A stretch of DNA of 64,000 nucleotides. It comes from Lachnospiraceae bacterium (GTDB lineage: Bacteria > Bacillota > Clostridia > Lachnospirales > Lachnospiraceae). How positions within the stretch are numbered: position 1 is the first letter of the stretch; every line of letters starts with the position of its first letter. This document shows, one piece after another, positions 8,134 through 17,350 of this stretch. The translations under genes were made by a program, and so were the position numbers. The notes below the pieces were generated by a model. It had not been told where the DNA came from. It worked only from the letters and a program-made list of their open reading frames with translations, and searched no databases. The stretch is taken from NCBI GenBank assembly GCA_018384375.1, contig JAHAYJ010000074.1, forward strand, positions 1 through 64,000, in the 5' to 3' direction.

Positions 8134-9141
8134 ATGCACGTTCTCTCTTCTGTTTTCCAAATAAAATGTTCCGGGTTAAAGTGTTTGATCCTTGCCGCAT
8201 TTCTTTTTCCCACAATCCTGCTTTCAGGCTGCGGCAGACAGAGCACTCCGGTTTCCGACACCGGTTTTTATTTCGATACCGTAATTACCATTACCCTCTA
8301 TGAGGAAGACAACAAATCCCTTCTTGATGAATGTATGGCACTTGCAGGACACTATGAGGCACTCCTGAGCCCTACCGTTGAAGGAAGCGATGTCTGGAAG
8401 ATCAATGCCAATCCCGGAACCTTTATCACCGTGGATAAAGATACGCTCTCACTCCTTCAGGAAGCACTTTCCTACGCGGAGGTATCAGACGGCATGGTAA
8501 CACCTTCCATCGGTGCCCTTTCTTCTCTCTGGAACTTCGGTTCTGATTGCCCACAGATGGTTCCTGAAAGTCAGGCGATTCAAAACGCCCTTGCTCATAT
8601 CGACTATCATTCCATTGAGATTCAGGGCAGCCGGGTTCGTCTGAACGACCCGGAAGCCGTTATTGATCTGGGGTTTATTGCCAAAGGTTTTATCGCCGAT
8701 AAAATGAAAGAGTTTCTTCTCTCAAAGGGTGTCACTTCCGCTTTGATCAATCTTGGCGGCAACCTGGTGGCGGTAGGTTCCAAACCCGACGGAACTCCCT
8801 TTAAAATTGGGATTCAAAAGCCGTTTGCATCCTCCGGCACAGCTGCGCTTACACTTGATCTCACCGATATCAGCGTTGTTTCCTCCGGAAACTATGAGCG
8901 TTATTTTGAGAAGGACGGAAGGCTCTACCATCATATTCTCTCTGCCGAAACCGGATATCCCGTTGAAAACGAACTTTCACAGGTCACTATATTGTCTCCG
9001 GATTCCACACAGGCAGATGCCCTCTCCACATTATGTTTTATTCTCGGATACGAAAAGGCCGTCCGACTGCTTGAAAATTACCCTGATGTACAGGCAGTCT
9101 TCATCACAGAGGACGGTCAGATTCTTTATTATCACTTTTAA
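8134..9141 (+). CDS. apbE: FAD:protein FMN transferase, lipoprotein
   Basis: A 335-residue lipoprotein: the signal peptide ends in LLSGC with the lipobox Cys at about residue 33. ApbE enzymes move FMN from FAD to a Thr or Ser of target proteins outside the membrane. Signatures include FYFDTVITITLY near the N-terminus, VIDLGFIAKGFIADKM, ALINLGGNLVAVGSKPDG and YHHILSAETGYPV. The natural targets, RnfG and RnfD, are encoded a few kilobases away, so this is almost certainly the Rnf flavinylation enzyme. It converges on the aldo/keto reductase gene, with only 4 bases between the two stop codons. Confidence 0.93.
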   Translation: MHVLSSVFQIKCSGLKCLILAAFLFPTILLSGCGRQSTPVSDTGFYFDTVITITLYEEDNKSLLDECMALAGHYEALLSPTVEGSDVWKINANPGTFITVDKDTLSLLQEALSYAEVSDGMVTPSIGALSSLWNFGSDCPQMVPESQAIQNALAHIDYHSIEIQGSRVRLNDPEAVIDLGFIAKGFIADKMKEFLLSKGVTSALINLGGNLVAVGSKPDGTPFKIGIQKPFASSGTAALTLDLTDISVVSSGNYERYFEKDGRLYHHILSAETGYPVENELSQVTILSPDSTQADALSTLCFILGYEKAVRLLENYPDVQAVFITEDGQILYYHF

Positions 9142-9145
9142 ACGT

Positions 9146-10189
9146 TTATTCCGTCACGGAAACCTCTCCCGCCAGTACTCTCTTGTAATCTTCCAGATTT
9201 TTAGCAAGAAGATTGGGGGTATCCAGTCCATAAGGGCATTTGCTCTTACACTGATTACAGTGCAGACAGTTTTCAATTTTCATCATTTTTTCCTGGGCCT
9301 CTTTTGTCAGCTGTAACCTGGAGGGTGATCTTCGAAGCAACAGGGACATTCTGGCACAATTATTGATCTCTATCCCTACAGGGCACGGCATACAGTAACC
9401 GCAGCCACGGCAGAAATCGCCGGAAAGTTCTTCCTTATCCTTTTCGATCAGATGCTGTATTTCCTCACTCATTTCAGGTGGATTCTGAATATAGGATAAA
9501 AATTCCTCCAATTCCTTTTCCCTCTGAACCCCCCAGATGGGCAATACATTTTCATACTGTGCCGCATGGGCATAGGCAGCTGCCGAATTGGTAATCAGTC
9601 CTCCCGATAAAGCCTTCATGGCAATGAACCCCATGTCTGCCTTTTTGCAAGCCTCTACCAACTCCTCCTCCTTTTCTGTAGCAAGATAGCAAAAAGGAAA
9701 CTGTAAGGTCTCATACAGTCCGCTGGCGATTGCTTCTCTGGCAACCCCCAGCCTGTGATTGGTAATGCCGATATGACGGATTTTTCCCGCCTTTTTTGCT
9801 TCCATTGCCGCGTCATACAATCCACTCTTATCTCCCGGCTTTGGGCAGAACTCCGGATTATGGAACTGATATATATCAATATAGTCTGTCTTCAGATTGG
9901 CAAGACTCTGCTCCAAATCCTTTTTCATCTCTTCTCCCGTCTTTGCCCCGGATTTGGTCGCAATATACAGAGATTCCCTGATTCCCTCAAAGGCAAGCCC
10001 AAGCTTATGTTCACTATCACTGTAAGCTCTGGCCGTATCAAAAAAGCGAATTCCACCTTCGTAAGCCTTTCGCAGCAGATGGACTGCCGCCTCATCACTG
10101 ATCCTCTGGATCGGCAAAGCGCCAAAGCCGTTTTTATTCACAACGATTCCCGTACTTCCCAATCTGACATTTACGCTGTTTTCTCTCAT
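9146..10189 (-). CDS. Aldo/keto reductase with C-terminal 2[4Fe-4S] ferredoxin domain
   Basis: The 347-residue product has an N-terminal aldo/keto reductase barrel (about 1-250; FFDTARAYSDSE, IYIATKSGAK, YIDIYQFHNPE, HIGITNH) and a C-terminal ferredoxin-like part with the cysteine groups CRGCGYCMPCP and CLHCNQCKSKCP, enough for two iron-sulfur clusters. This is a well-known fused family in clostridia with undefined substrates. It starts 22 bases downstream of rnfB on the same strand, with no terminator seen, so it is probably the seventh gene of the rnf operon. Ferredoxin or the Rnf complex are plausible electron partners, but that is inference. Confidence 0.88.
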   Translation of the reverse strand: MRENSVNVRLGSTGIVVNKNGFGALPIQRISDEAAVHLLRKAYEGGIRFFDTARAYSDSEHKLGLAFEGIRESLYIATKSGAKTGEEMKKDLEQSLANLKTDYIDIYQFHNPEFCPKPGDKSGLYDAAMEAKKAGKIRHIGITNHRLGVAREAIASGLYETLQFPFCYLATEKEEELVEACKKADMGFIAMKALSGGLITNSAAAYAHAAQYENVLPIWGVQREKELEEFLSYIQNPPEMSEEIQHLIEKDKEELSGDFCRGCGYCMPCPVGIEINNCARMSLLLRRSPSRLQLTKEAQEKMMKIENCLHCNQCKSKCPYGLDTPNLLAKNLEDYKRVLAGEVSVTE

Positions 10190-10211
10190 CTCAAGCTCCG
10201 TTCCTGTTTTC

Positions 10212-11009
10212 TCAATGCATTACAATTGACTTTCTGGGGCATTTTTCCACGCAGATGCCACAGCCTTCACACTTCTCATAATCAATGGTCGCATTAAAGT
10301 CTGTCACCTCCACTGCCTGTGCAGGACAGTTTTTCTTGCACAACTGACAGCCGATACAGCCCACAGTACAATCCTTCATCGTAACCGGCCCCTTATCCTT
10401 GGAGCTGCATGCCACTGCATATTTGGAATCATACGGGATCAGCGCAATCAGATGCTTGGGACAGACATCCACGCACTTTCCGCAAGCCTTACATTTTTCC
10501 TTATCCACCACTGCCACACCATTTACAACATGAATTGCATCAAAGGGGCATACCTGCACACAGGTTCCAAATCCCAGGCAGCCGTAATTACAGCTCTTCG
10601 CCCCTCCGTTTGGCACAAAGGAAAGCATACGGCAATCCTCAATCCCTGTATAATCATAGTCAAGGGTTGTCTTTTCACAGTCACCCTGACACTGCACAAA
10701 AGCAGTCATTCTGGTGGTTTCTCCAGCTTCTACGCCCATAATTCCGGCAATGACCTTGCCTACAGGCTCTCCGCCCACCGGGCAGGCATTTACCGGTGCC
10801 TCTCCCTTTGAGATGGCAGCTGCAAGACCGCTGCAGCCGGGGAATCCGCATCCACCACAATTGTTTCCCGGAAGCGCTGCAAGAACAGCCTCCTCCTTTT
10901 CATCAACCTCTACCTTAAATTTAATGGCGGCAATTCCAAGAAACAGACCGATAAACAGCCCCACACCTCCCACAACGGCAACCGCAAGTAAAACTCCTGT
11001 TATATTCAT
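10212..11009 (-). CDS. rnfB: Rnf complex subunit B (iron-sulfur electron carrier)
   Basis: A 265-residue subunit of the ion-translocating ferredoxin:NAD oxidoreductase. One N-terminal membrane helix (about 4-28) is followed by the Fes-type motif NNCGGCGFPGC plus a later NACPVGG, and then a run of ferredoxin-type cysteine groups: CLGFGTCVQVCP, CKACGKCVDVCP, CIGCQLCKKNCP and CEGCGICVEKCP. It is expected to accept electrons from ferredoxin. It lies last of the six rnf genes and ends with a Met-His terminus. Confidence 0.95.
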   Translation of the reverse strand: MNITGVLLAVAVVGGVGLFIGLFLGIAAIKFKVEVDEKEEAVLAALPGNNCGGCGFPGCSGLAAAISKGEAPVNACPVGGEPVGKVIAGIMGVEAGETTRMTAFVQCQGDCEKTTLDYDYTGIEDCRMLSFVPNGGAKSCNYGCLGFGTCVQVCPFDAIHVVNGVAVVDKEKCKACGKCVDVCPKHLIALIPYDSKYAVACSSKDKGPVTMKDCTVGCIGCQLCKKNCPAQAVEVTDFNATIDYEKCEGCGICVEKCPRKSIVMH

Positions 11010-11022
11010 ATCTGCTCACCCC

Positions 11023-11601
11023 CTACAGCAATCCTGAAAATCCGCAGAAGGCAATTGCCATAAGTCCCGCTGTTACGAGAACGATCGGCATTCCCCTGAA
11101 GGATTCCGGAATATCATTATATTCCATTTTTTCCCTGATTCCTGCCAGGATCACAATGGAAATGGTAAAGCCTACTGCCGTGGCAAATCCGTTTACAATA
11201 CCGGCAAGAATTCCATAATTCTTCTGCACATTGGTAAGTGCAACGCCAAGCACTGCACAGTTTGTCGTGATCAGCGGTAAATAAACACCCAGCGCCTGAT
11301 ACAGTGCTTTCATAAATTTCTTAAGGAACATTTCCACGAACTGTACTAATGCTGCAATCACCAAAATAAAAACAATTGTCTGTAAATAAGTCAGATCAAA
11401 GGGAACCAGAATAAACTTGTATATCACTCCCGCAACCGCAGATGCCAGTGTGATGACAAAGATAACCGCTGTTCCCATTCCTGCCGCCGTATTGGTTTTC
11501 TTAGACACACCAAGGAAAGGGCATAATCCCAAAAACTGACTCAGAACGACATTGCTGACCAGTGAGGATGAAATTAATATAATAAGCAGATCCTTAATCA
11601 T
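11023..11601 (-). CDS. rnfA: Rnf complex subunit A (membrane)
   Basis: A 192-residue integral membrane protein with about six helices and the family features LSQFLGLCPFLGVSKK near the N-terminus and LITTNCAVLGVAL in the middle; the conserved Cys residues of these motifs bind an iron-sulfur cluster shared with RnfE. Its start overlaps the rnfE stop by 8 bases, indicating translational coupling. Confidence 0.95.
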   Translation of the reverse strand: MIKDLLIILISSSLVSNVVLSQFLGLCPFLGVSKKTNTAAGMGTAVIFVITLASAVAGVIYKFILVPFDLTYLQTIVFILVIAALVQFVEMFLKKFMKALYQALGVYLPLITTNCAVLGVALTNVQKNYGILAGIVNGFATAVGFTISIVILAGIREKMEYNDIPESFRGMPIVLVTAGLMAIAFCGFSGLL

Positions 11602-12364
11602 TCTTTTCTTCCTCCTTTTCTATCACTGTCTCTTCTTTCGTCTCTTCCGGTTCTTCCGCCTTTGCATTCTCATCATAAAAGCGTTTGCTGCAGCCGGCTT
11701 CTGAACAATTCATACAATCTGAGTTGCAGCCGGAACCGATCTTCGACATATCCTTACCCTTTCTTTCTCCCGCAAGTTTCACCTTATTCTGGATAGCTGT
11801 GAGTACGGCAAGCACAAAGAAGGCTCCGGGAGCCAGCACAAAGATACTGCAGGGAACATAGCTTTCCGGCATGACAGCATAACCAAATACTTCACCTGCA
11901 CCCAGCAGTTCTCTCACAGCACCAATGATCGTAAGTGCCAGCGTAAAGCCAAGGCCCATACCGATTCCGTCAAACAGTGAGGGAATCACACCGTTTTTGG
12001 AGGCATAGGCTTCCGCACGTCCGAGGATGATACAGTTTACAACGATCAGCGGAATATAAAGTCCCAACGCATCATAAAGGAATGGAATATATGCCTTTAA
12101 GAGCAGCTCCACTACCGTTACAAAGGATGCAATGATCACGATAAACGCAGGGATACGCACCTTATCGGGTATCACCTTGCGGAGCAGGGAAATAAACATA
12201 TTGCTGAGAGCCAGCACCACCATAGTGGTAAGCCCCATTCCCATACCATTGATTGCCGATGTGGTAACTGCCAGCGTCGGACACATTCCCAGCATCAGTA
12301 CAAAAGTCGGATTTTCTTTGATCAGTCCGTTCACCAGACGTTCTGACACACTATTTTGCTTCAT
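11594..12364 (-). CDS. rnfE: Rnf complex subunit E with cysteine-rich C-terminal tail
   Basis: A 256-residue membrane subunit paralogous to RnfA, with the matching motifs LMLGMCPTLAVT and LIVVNCIILGRAEA that contribute cluster-binding cysteines. The usual fold ends near residue 205. Here a hydrophilic tail of about 50 residues follows, holding GCNSDCMNCSEAGC (C-x3-C-x2-C-x4-C) and a long Glu/Lys-rich end. The tail is unusual compared with textbook RnfE of about 200-230 residues and may bind metal or a cluster. The start overlaps rnfG by 14 bases. Confidence 0.93.
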   Translation of the reverse strand: MKQNSVSERLVNGLIKENPTFVLMLGMCPTLAVTTSAINGMGMGLTTMVVLALSNMFISLLRKVIPDKVRIPAFIVIIASFVTVVELLLKAYIPFLYDALGLYIPLIVVNCIILGRAEAYASKNGVIPSLFDGIGMGLGFTLALTIIGAVRELLGAGEVFGYAVMPESYVPCSIFVLAPGAFFVLAVLTAIQNKVKLAGERKGKDMSKIGSGCNSDCMNCSEAGCSKRFYDENAKAEEPEETKEETVIEKEEEKND

Positions 12365-12974
12365 AGCTGCTACCTCCTAACTGTGTCTGGAAATAATACA
12401 GACCGCCGTTGACTGCGGTCGTAACCGCGTTGGTCGTAATTGTTGCACCACTGATAGCATCGATCTGATTGTCTGATGTAGCTCCCGATTTGGTATAAGT
12501 AAAGCTGGGAAAATTCTTATTCGCAAATTGGGGTTTTAAGACCTCCTCTGCCTTCATTCCAAGACCGGCAGTTTCTGAAATACTCAAAATGGAAATACCA
12601 TTTAAGGTTCCGTCTGTACAAATTCCCATAGTAAAGGTAATATCTCCGCCATACCCCTCATGGCTGGTTACCGTCAATACATAGCCAAGCAGGGTTTCAT
12701 TCTGGTCCAGTGCCTCAAGAACATTTTCAACCTCAACCATCTCAAAGCCGGATTCCGTCCAGGCGCTCTGCCACTTTGCATCCTCCGGCATTCCTTCCGT
12801 AATCAGGGAAAAATCCGATGCTGCCGGAAATACCTCCGCATAAGCTTCTTTGGCTGCTTTTTCCTCAGCCAGAGCAATCGGCTCCTTGGTAACCTGGTAA
12901 ACTGCTCCCAGGATCAGGCCGGCAAACAAGGTGATCACAAAAAGGATGGCCGCATCTTTTAACATACTCTTCAT
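12351..12974 (-). CDS. rnfG: Rnf complex subunit G (covalent FMN protein)
   Basis: A 207-residue subunit with one N-terminal helix (about 7-28) and an extracytoplasmic FMN-binding domain. The flavinylation motif DAISGATIT is at 172-180, where Thr178 is the expected FMN attachment site for ApbE; ETAGLG at 134-139 is also typical. It overlaps rnfD by 4 bases (ATGA) and rnfE by 14. Confidence 0.95.
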   Translation of the reverse strand: MKSMLKDAAILFVITLFAGLILGAVYQVTKEPIALAEEKAAKEAYAEVFPAASDFSLITEGMPEDAKWQSAWTESGFEMVEVENVLEALDQNETLLGYVLTVTSHEGYGGDITFTMGICTDGTLNGISILSISETAGLGMKAEEVLKPQFANKNFPSFTYTKSGATSDNQIDAISGATITTNAVTTAVNGGLYYFQTQLGGSSYEAK

Positions 12975-13903
12975 GCTCTTTCCCCTCCTTTTCCAAATGC
13001 CTTCGGCATAGTGATCTTCTCAATCAACGGCACCAGAAGATTGCCCAGAATGATTGCATAGGACACGCCTTCCGCAGAGGGTCCGAAAATTCGGAAAATT
13101 CCGGTAAGCAGTCCCAAAATAATTCCATATAAATATTGTCCTCTCTTCGTCACAGGTCTGGTCACATAATCTGTTGCCATAAAGAAAGCACCCAGCATCA
13201 ATCCACCGCCGGCAAGATGCGCACTGATAAACGCAGGATCAAATCCATGTCCGCCAAACAAGATAATAAAAATAACAAAGGTCACAATGTAGCTTCCCGG
13301 CACCTTTAAATCAATGACACCAAGCAGAATCAGGAAGCAAGCCCCGATCACGATCGCAATCATGGAGGTCTCACCGATAGTTCCTGCCGTCTTACCGATC
13401 ACCATATCCAATATGTTCACACTCTCTCCTGCCTTCAAGCTGGCAAGAGGTGTTGGTCCCGTATAGGCATCACATTCAAAGTTGCACATGATGGAAGTAT
13501 AGGAGATCAGCAGAAAACATCTTGCACCAAGTGCAGGATTCATAAAGTTCTGTCCCAGCCCCCCAAATAACATCTTTACAACCAATATTGCAAACACACC
13601 GCCCACTACACCAATCCACCAGGGCGCTGAAGGAGGAAGGTTAAGCGCCAGCAAAAGCCCGGTAACCACTGCCGAGAAATCGCCGATCGTCACCTTTTTG
13701 TGCATCAGTATTTCGTATATCAACTCTGTCAGCACTGTAGTTGCTACAGTAACCAGTATTAAAATCAGTGCATTTAATCCAAAATTATAGATACCAAAGC
13801 CAGCCGCAGGAAGCAGTGCAATCACTACCGCAAGCATAATGCTGCTGGTAGTAACCCTCGACCTGATATGGGGATTAGATGACACTTTCATCAAATCGCT
13901 CAT
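12971..13903 (-). CDS. rnfD: Rnf complex subunit D (membrane, covalent FMN)
   Basis: A 310-residue polytopic membrane protein that binds FMN covalently and takes part in ion translocation. The flavin site motif appears as DAYTGPTPLAS, a variant of the usual (S/T)GATPL. ATG at 13903 (MSDLMKVSSNPHIRSR) lies behind AGGAGGAGAACGTTC; an upstream in-frame start at 13936 would overlap rnfC and give an atypical basic leader, so it is rejected. Confidence 0.94.
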   Translation of the reverse strand: MSDLMKVSSNPHIRSRVTTSSIMLAVVIALLPAAGFGIYNFGLNALILILVTVATTVLTELIYEILMHKKVTIGDFSAVVTGLLLALNLPPSAPWWIGVVGGVFAILVVKMLFGGLGQNFMNPALGARCFLLISYTSIMCNFECDAYTGPTPLASLKAGESVNILDMVIGKTAGTIGETSMIAIVIGACFLILLGVIDLKVPGSYIVTFVIFIILFGGHGFDPAFISAHLAGGGLMLGAFFMATDYVTRPVTKRGQYLYGIILGLLTGIFRIFGPSAEGVSYAIILGNLLVPLIEKITMPKAFGKGGERA

Positions 13904-13916
13904 GAACGTTCTCCTC

Positions 13917-15233
13917 CTACTTTTTCTTCTTCGCAAGCTGCATCTTTCGCATGGACTTGATCACCTGGGTAAGCGGACGCTTTGCCGGACACACATAGCT
14001 ACAGCAGCCACATTCACAGCATTCCATGCCGTTGTTCTTCACAAAGGCTTCCTCATCATAGTGTTCTGCATAGTCTGCAAGCTTTCTGGGAACAACTCTG
14101 CCCGGACATACCTCTACACACTTTCCGCAATTGATGCAGGCACTGGGTTCCATGGCAGACACCTCATCCTTTGTCATGCAAAGCAGGGCTGAGGAAGTTT
14201 TAGTTGCCGGGACATCCAAATCAAAAATTCCGAATCCCATCATAGGACCTCCGGATACAATTTTCACCGGTGGTTCCTTAAACCCGCCTGCCTCCTCCAC
14301 CAGTTCATGATAATTGGTTCCGATTCTCACTTTAAAATTCTGTGGGTTGGCAATGGCATCTCCCGTAACCGTTACGATCCTGTACATCAGGGGTTTTCCC
14401 TCCATTACCGCATTGTAAATTGCAATCACGGTATCCACATTATTCACAACGCACCCCGCATCTGCCGGAAGCATGGAGGAATTGATCGCCCGCCCCGTTG
14501 TCGCGTAGATCAGCTGTCTCTCGGAGCCTTGCGGATATTTGGTTTTCAGTGCCTTTACCGTGATCTTATTCTCATTTCTGGTCAAATATTTTAATCTGGT
14601 GATACAGTCCGGCTTATTGTCCTCCACTGCCAGAATTCCTCTGGCATTTTCAAAAAGACTTAAGGCAACCTTGAGTCCACCGATCAGTTTTTCCGGCTCT
14701 TCAAGCATCTTCCGGTAATCTGAGGTTAAGTAAGGCTCACACTCTGCACAGTTTACTATCACATATTCTATCTTTTCGGGTTCCTTGGGAGAAAGCTTCA
14801 CAGCTGTGGGGAATCCGGCACCGCCCATACCTACGATCCCAGCCTCCCTGATCATTTCAATCTTCTCTTCCCTGGTAAGCTCCTCAAGGGGTTTTACCGG
14901 CTGCCACTCCACTTCCTCATAAAGACCGTCATTCTCTATGACAATACTCATCACATTATCTCCGGTGACAACCCTTCTCGGTTCAATTGCTTTCACAGTT
15001 CCTGAAACCGTTGCATAAATAGGTGCCGACACAAAGCCGCCTGCTTCTGCAATCTTCTGACCTGTTAACACCTTGTCACCTTTCTTCACGATCGGCTGTG
15101 CCGGAGCACCGATGTGCTGCGACAACGGATAAATCAGGTCACCCTTCGGGAAGACTTCCCTGATTGGCTTATCCTTCGATAATTCTTTTCCATCGTAAGG
15201 ATGTATGCCTCCCGCAAACGTTAATCTTGCCAT
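13917..15233 (-). CDS. rnfC: Rnf complex subunit C (NADH-binding)
   Basis: The 438-residue peripheral subunit that exchanges electrons with NAD. It shows the GMGGAGFPTAVKL glycine-rich nucleotide/FMN site near residue 137 and two C-terminal [4Fe-4S] motifs, CINCGKCVEVCP and CCECGCCSYVCP. As first gene of rnfCDGEAB it sets the promoter position, which must lie within 15234-15390, shared with the divergent exonuclease gene. Confidence 0.96.
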   Translation of the reverse strand: MARLTFAGGIHPYDGKELSKDKPIREVFPKGDLIYPLSQHIGAPAQPIVKKGDKVLTGQKIAEAGGFVSAPIYATVSGTVKAIEPRRVVTGDNVMSIVIENDGLYEEVEWQPVKPLEELTREEKIEMIREAGIVGMGGAGFPTAVKLSPKEPEKIEYVIVNCAECEPYLTSDYRKMLEEPEKLIGGLKVALSLFENARGILAVEDNKPDCITRLKYLTRNENKITVKALKTKYPQGSERQLIYATTGRAINSSMLPADAGCVVNNVDTVIAIYNAVMEGKPLMYRIVTVTGDAIANPQNFKVRIGTNYHELVEEAGGFKEPPVKIVSGGPMMGFGIFDLDVPATKTSSALLCMTKDEVSAMEPSACINCGKCVEVCPGRVVPRKLADYAEHYDEEAFVKNNGMECCECGCCSYVCPAKRPLTQVIKSMRKMQLAKKKK

Positions 15234-15314
15234 TATCTACCCTTCTTTCCACATATTGATTTTCAGTCGTATTCTGATAATTTTCATCCTCTTAAATATA
15301 CTATTTTTTTGTCG

Positions 15315-15332
15315 AAAATACTACAGTATTTT
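15315..15332. promoter_or_regulatory. Palindrome between rnfC and the divergent exonuclease gene
   Basis: AAAATACT and AGTATTTT form a perfect inverted repeat with a 2-base centre, inside the only space that can hold the rnf promoter. It is a candidate operator; no cognate regulator is identified. Confidence 0.4.
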
Positions 15333-15393
15333 TGAAAAATATGCTACACTAATCAATGAGAAATTTATTACTCGATTTCAATCGGAGGATTTT

Positions 15394-16497
15394 ATGAAGA
15401 CAGAAGAAGTCATACTTGGAAATTTCAAACTGGAATATCCTCTGGAGCGTCTTGCTCCTCTTGATCAGGTATTGTTTTTAGATATAGAAACAACCGGCTT
15501 TCTGGCAGCCAACTCTTCCCTTTACTTAATTGGCTGTGCATTTTATACAGAAGGGAATTGGGTCATTCGCCAGTGGTTTGCCCAGACCTCTGAGGAAGAG
15601 CCTGAGCTTCTAAAGGCTTTTCTTGATTTTGCACACAATTTCAGTTATCTGATTCATTATAACGGAAACACCTTTGATCTGCCCTACCTGAAAAACAAAG
15701 CAAAAAAATACGGAATCGAATGTGATTTTGATCAGCTCGAAGGGCTTGATATTTATCGCCGCGTTGCCCCTTACAAAAACTTTTTAAAGCTTCCGAACTG
15801 CAAGCTGAAAACTGTGGAAGAATTTCTCGGCATCAGACGTGAGGACGGATACACAGGTGGGGAGCTGATCCAGGTATATCATGACTATACTGCTTCCTAC
15901 GATTATAATCTCTATCGCACGCTGTTGTTACACAATTCAGATGATATGAAGGGAATGCTGGAGGTTCTTCCTATCCTTTCCTACTACGATCTGTTTAATT
16001 GTAATCTCAAGGCGCGAAAGGTTCAGGCTAATTATTATAATGATATCCACGGCATTCCGCGCAAGGAGCTGGTTCTGCAGCTGGTATTTTCCTCCCCGCT
16101 TCCGGTTCCCATAAGCTTTATGGGAAGAGGCTGCCATTTTAAAGGGGAAGGCTATGAGGGAACCCTGATCGTTCCAATCTATGAAGAGGAACTCAAATAC
16201 TTCTATGCCAACCACAAGAACTACTACTATCTTCCCACAGAGGATATGGCGATCCATAAATCAATTTCTTCCTTTGTCGACAAGGATTACAGGCAGCAGG
16301 CAACCGCAGAGAACTGCTATACCCGTAAATTCTCTCTTTATCTTCCCCAGTGGGAGGTTCTTGTTGAGCCATTTTTCAAGCGGGAATACAAGAGCAAGGA
16401 TTTATTCTTTGAGCTTACCGATGACATTAAAAAGGACAGAGATTTATTTTCCAGGTACGCAAGCCATATACTGAATGCGATGGCGCTGCAGCAATAG
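15394..16497 (+). CDS. Ribonuclease H-like DEDD exonuclease domain protein (YprB-like)
   Basis: The 367-residue product has the first DEDD motif in LFLDIETTGF, the second in LIHYNGNTFDLPYL and a later Asp-containing segment around LLLHNSDDMKGM. This matches the RNase_H_2 family (B. subtilis YprB type), predicted 3'-5' exonucleases acting on RNA or DNA. ATG at 15394 follows ATCGGAGGA; the frame is open upstream to 15205 but that part overlaps rnfC and has no coding character. Residues beyond about 215 form a second, unrecognised domain. A bidirectional terminator follows. Confidence 0.82.
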   Translation: MKTEEVILGNFKLEYPLERLAPLDQVLFLDIETTGFLAANSSLYLIGCAFYTEGNWVIRQWFAQTSEEEPELLKAFLDFAHNFSYLIHYNGNTFDLPYLKNKAKKYGIECDFDQLEGLDIYRRVAPYKNFLKLPNCKLKTVEEFLGIRREDGYTGGELIQVYHDYTASYDYNLYRTLLLHNSDDMKGMLEVLPILSYYDLFNCNLKARKVQANYYNDIHGIPRKELVLQLVFSSPLPVPISFMGRGCHFKGEGYEGTLIVPIYEEELKYFYANHKNYYYLPTEDMAIHKSISSFVDKDYRQQATAENCYTRKFSLYLPQWEVLVEPFFKREYKSKDLFFELTDDIKKDRDLFSRYASHILNAMALQQ

Positions 16498-16514
16498 AAT
16501 ATAATTAATTCAAA

Positions 16515-16541
16515 AAAGAGACATCTTCACGATGTCTCTTT
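16515..16541. terminator. Bidirectional terminator between exonuclease gene and cheR
   Basis: AAAGAGACATC (16515-16525) and GATGTCTCTTT (16531-16541) are perfect 11-base arms around TTCAC. Runs of A on the left and T on the right provide tracts for both convergent genes. Confidence 0.85.
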
Positions 16542-16543
16542 CA

Positions 16544-17326
16544 CTATTTTTTCGGACGTTCATAATAGAATGAATTTTTTCTCTCATATCCCATATCCCT
16601 ATGATTGATAATCTGCTCGGTACTTCCGATAAACAGAATCCCTCCAGGTGCCAGCGACTGATAAAATTTTCTGAACACCTCATCCTTAGCCTCTTCCGTA
16701 AAATAAATCAATACGTTTCGGCAGACAATCATATGATAATCCTTCGGGTAATTACTCTCAAGCAGATTATGCTCTCTAAATTCCACCCGCGATTTAATTT
16801 CATCAGAGATCTGATAAGAAAGTCCTATCTTGGTAAAATACTTCTTTTTGAAGTCTTCCGGAACGGCTGCTATACTCTTTTCACTATATAGACCAACCTT
16901 CGCCTTCGCAATCACCTGCTTGTCCAGATCCGTTGCCATAATGCGGATCTGATTCAGCGGTATATGTCTGGATAATGCCATAACAAGGGAGTACGGCTCA
17001 TCCCCCGTGGAGCAGGCTGCACTCCAAATTTTAAGGTTCTTACCGAATTTACTGATCAACTCCGGTATAATCTCCTTATCCATCACCTGCCATTGTTCAG
17101 GATTTCTGTAAAACTCAGAAACATTGATGGTAAGATAATTGACAAATTCCTCAAATTTGGACTTGTCCTTCTTTAATACCTGCACATATGCATCGTAGCC
17201 CACAATTCCGTTTTTCGCTATAAGAGCATCAATTCTTCTTTTCATCTGACGCTCTTTATATGCATTTAGATCTATTCCGGTAAGCTGCATTACAGCTCCC
17301 TTAAAGTATTCATAATCGTAAGCCAT
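16544..17326 (-). CDS. cheR: Chemotaxis protein methyltransferase CheR
   Basis: The 260-residue enzyme uses S-adenosylmethionine to methylate Glu residues of chemoreceptors. An N-terminal helical domain (about 1-75) is followed by the methyltransferase domain with NVSEFYRNPEQW, the SAM-binding WSAACSTGDEPYSL, MATDLD and the acceptor-site region MIVCRNVLIYF. No other che gene is next to it. It is the last gene of a packed minus-strand chain, 24 bases after the S1 protein gene. The presence of a receptor-like relic at 59.8-60.6 kb supports a chemotactic ancestor. Confidence 0.93.
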   Translation of the reverse strand: MAYDYEYFKGAVMQLTGIDLNAYKERQMKRRIDALIAKNGIVGYDAYVQVLKKDKSKFEEFVNYLTINVSEFYRNPEQWQVMDKEIIPELISKFGKNLKIWSAACSTGDEPYSLVMALSRHIPLNQIRIMATDLDKQVIAKAKVGLYSEKSIAAVPEDFKKKYFTKIGLSYQISDEIKSRVEFREHNLLESNYPKDYHMIVCRNVLIYFTEEAKDEVFRKFYQSLAPGGILFIGSTEQIINHRDMGYERKNSFYYERPKK

Positions 17327-17350
17327 AGCAAACCGCCTGAGATTTATAGT

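Noticed and set aside
15205-15393. Longer N-terminus for the exonuclease gene
   Set aside because: The extension overlaps rnfC and the intergenic promoter region, and ATG at 15394 has a clear ribosome site.
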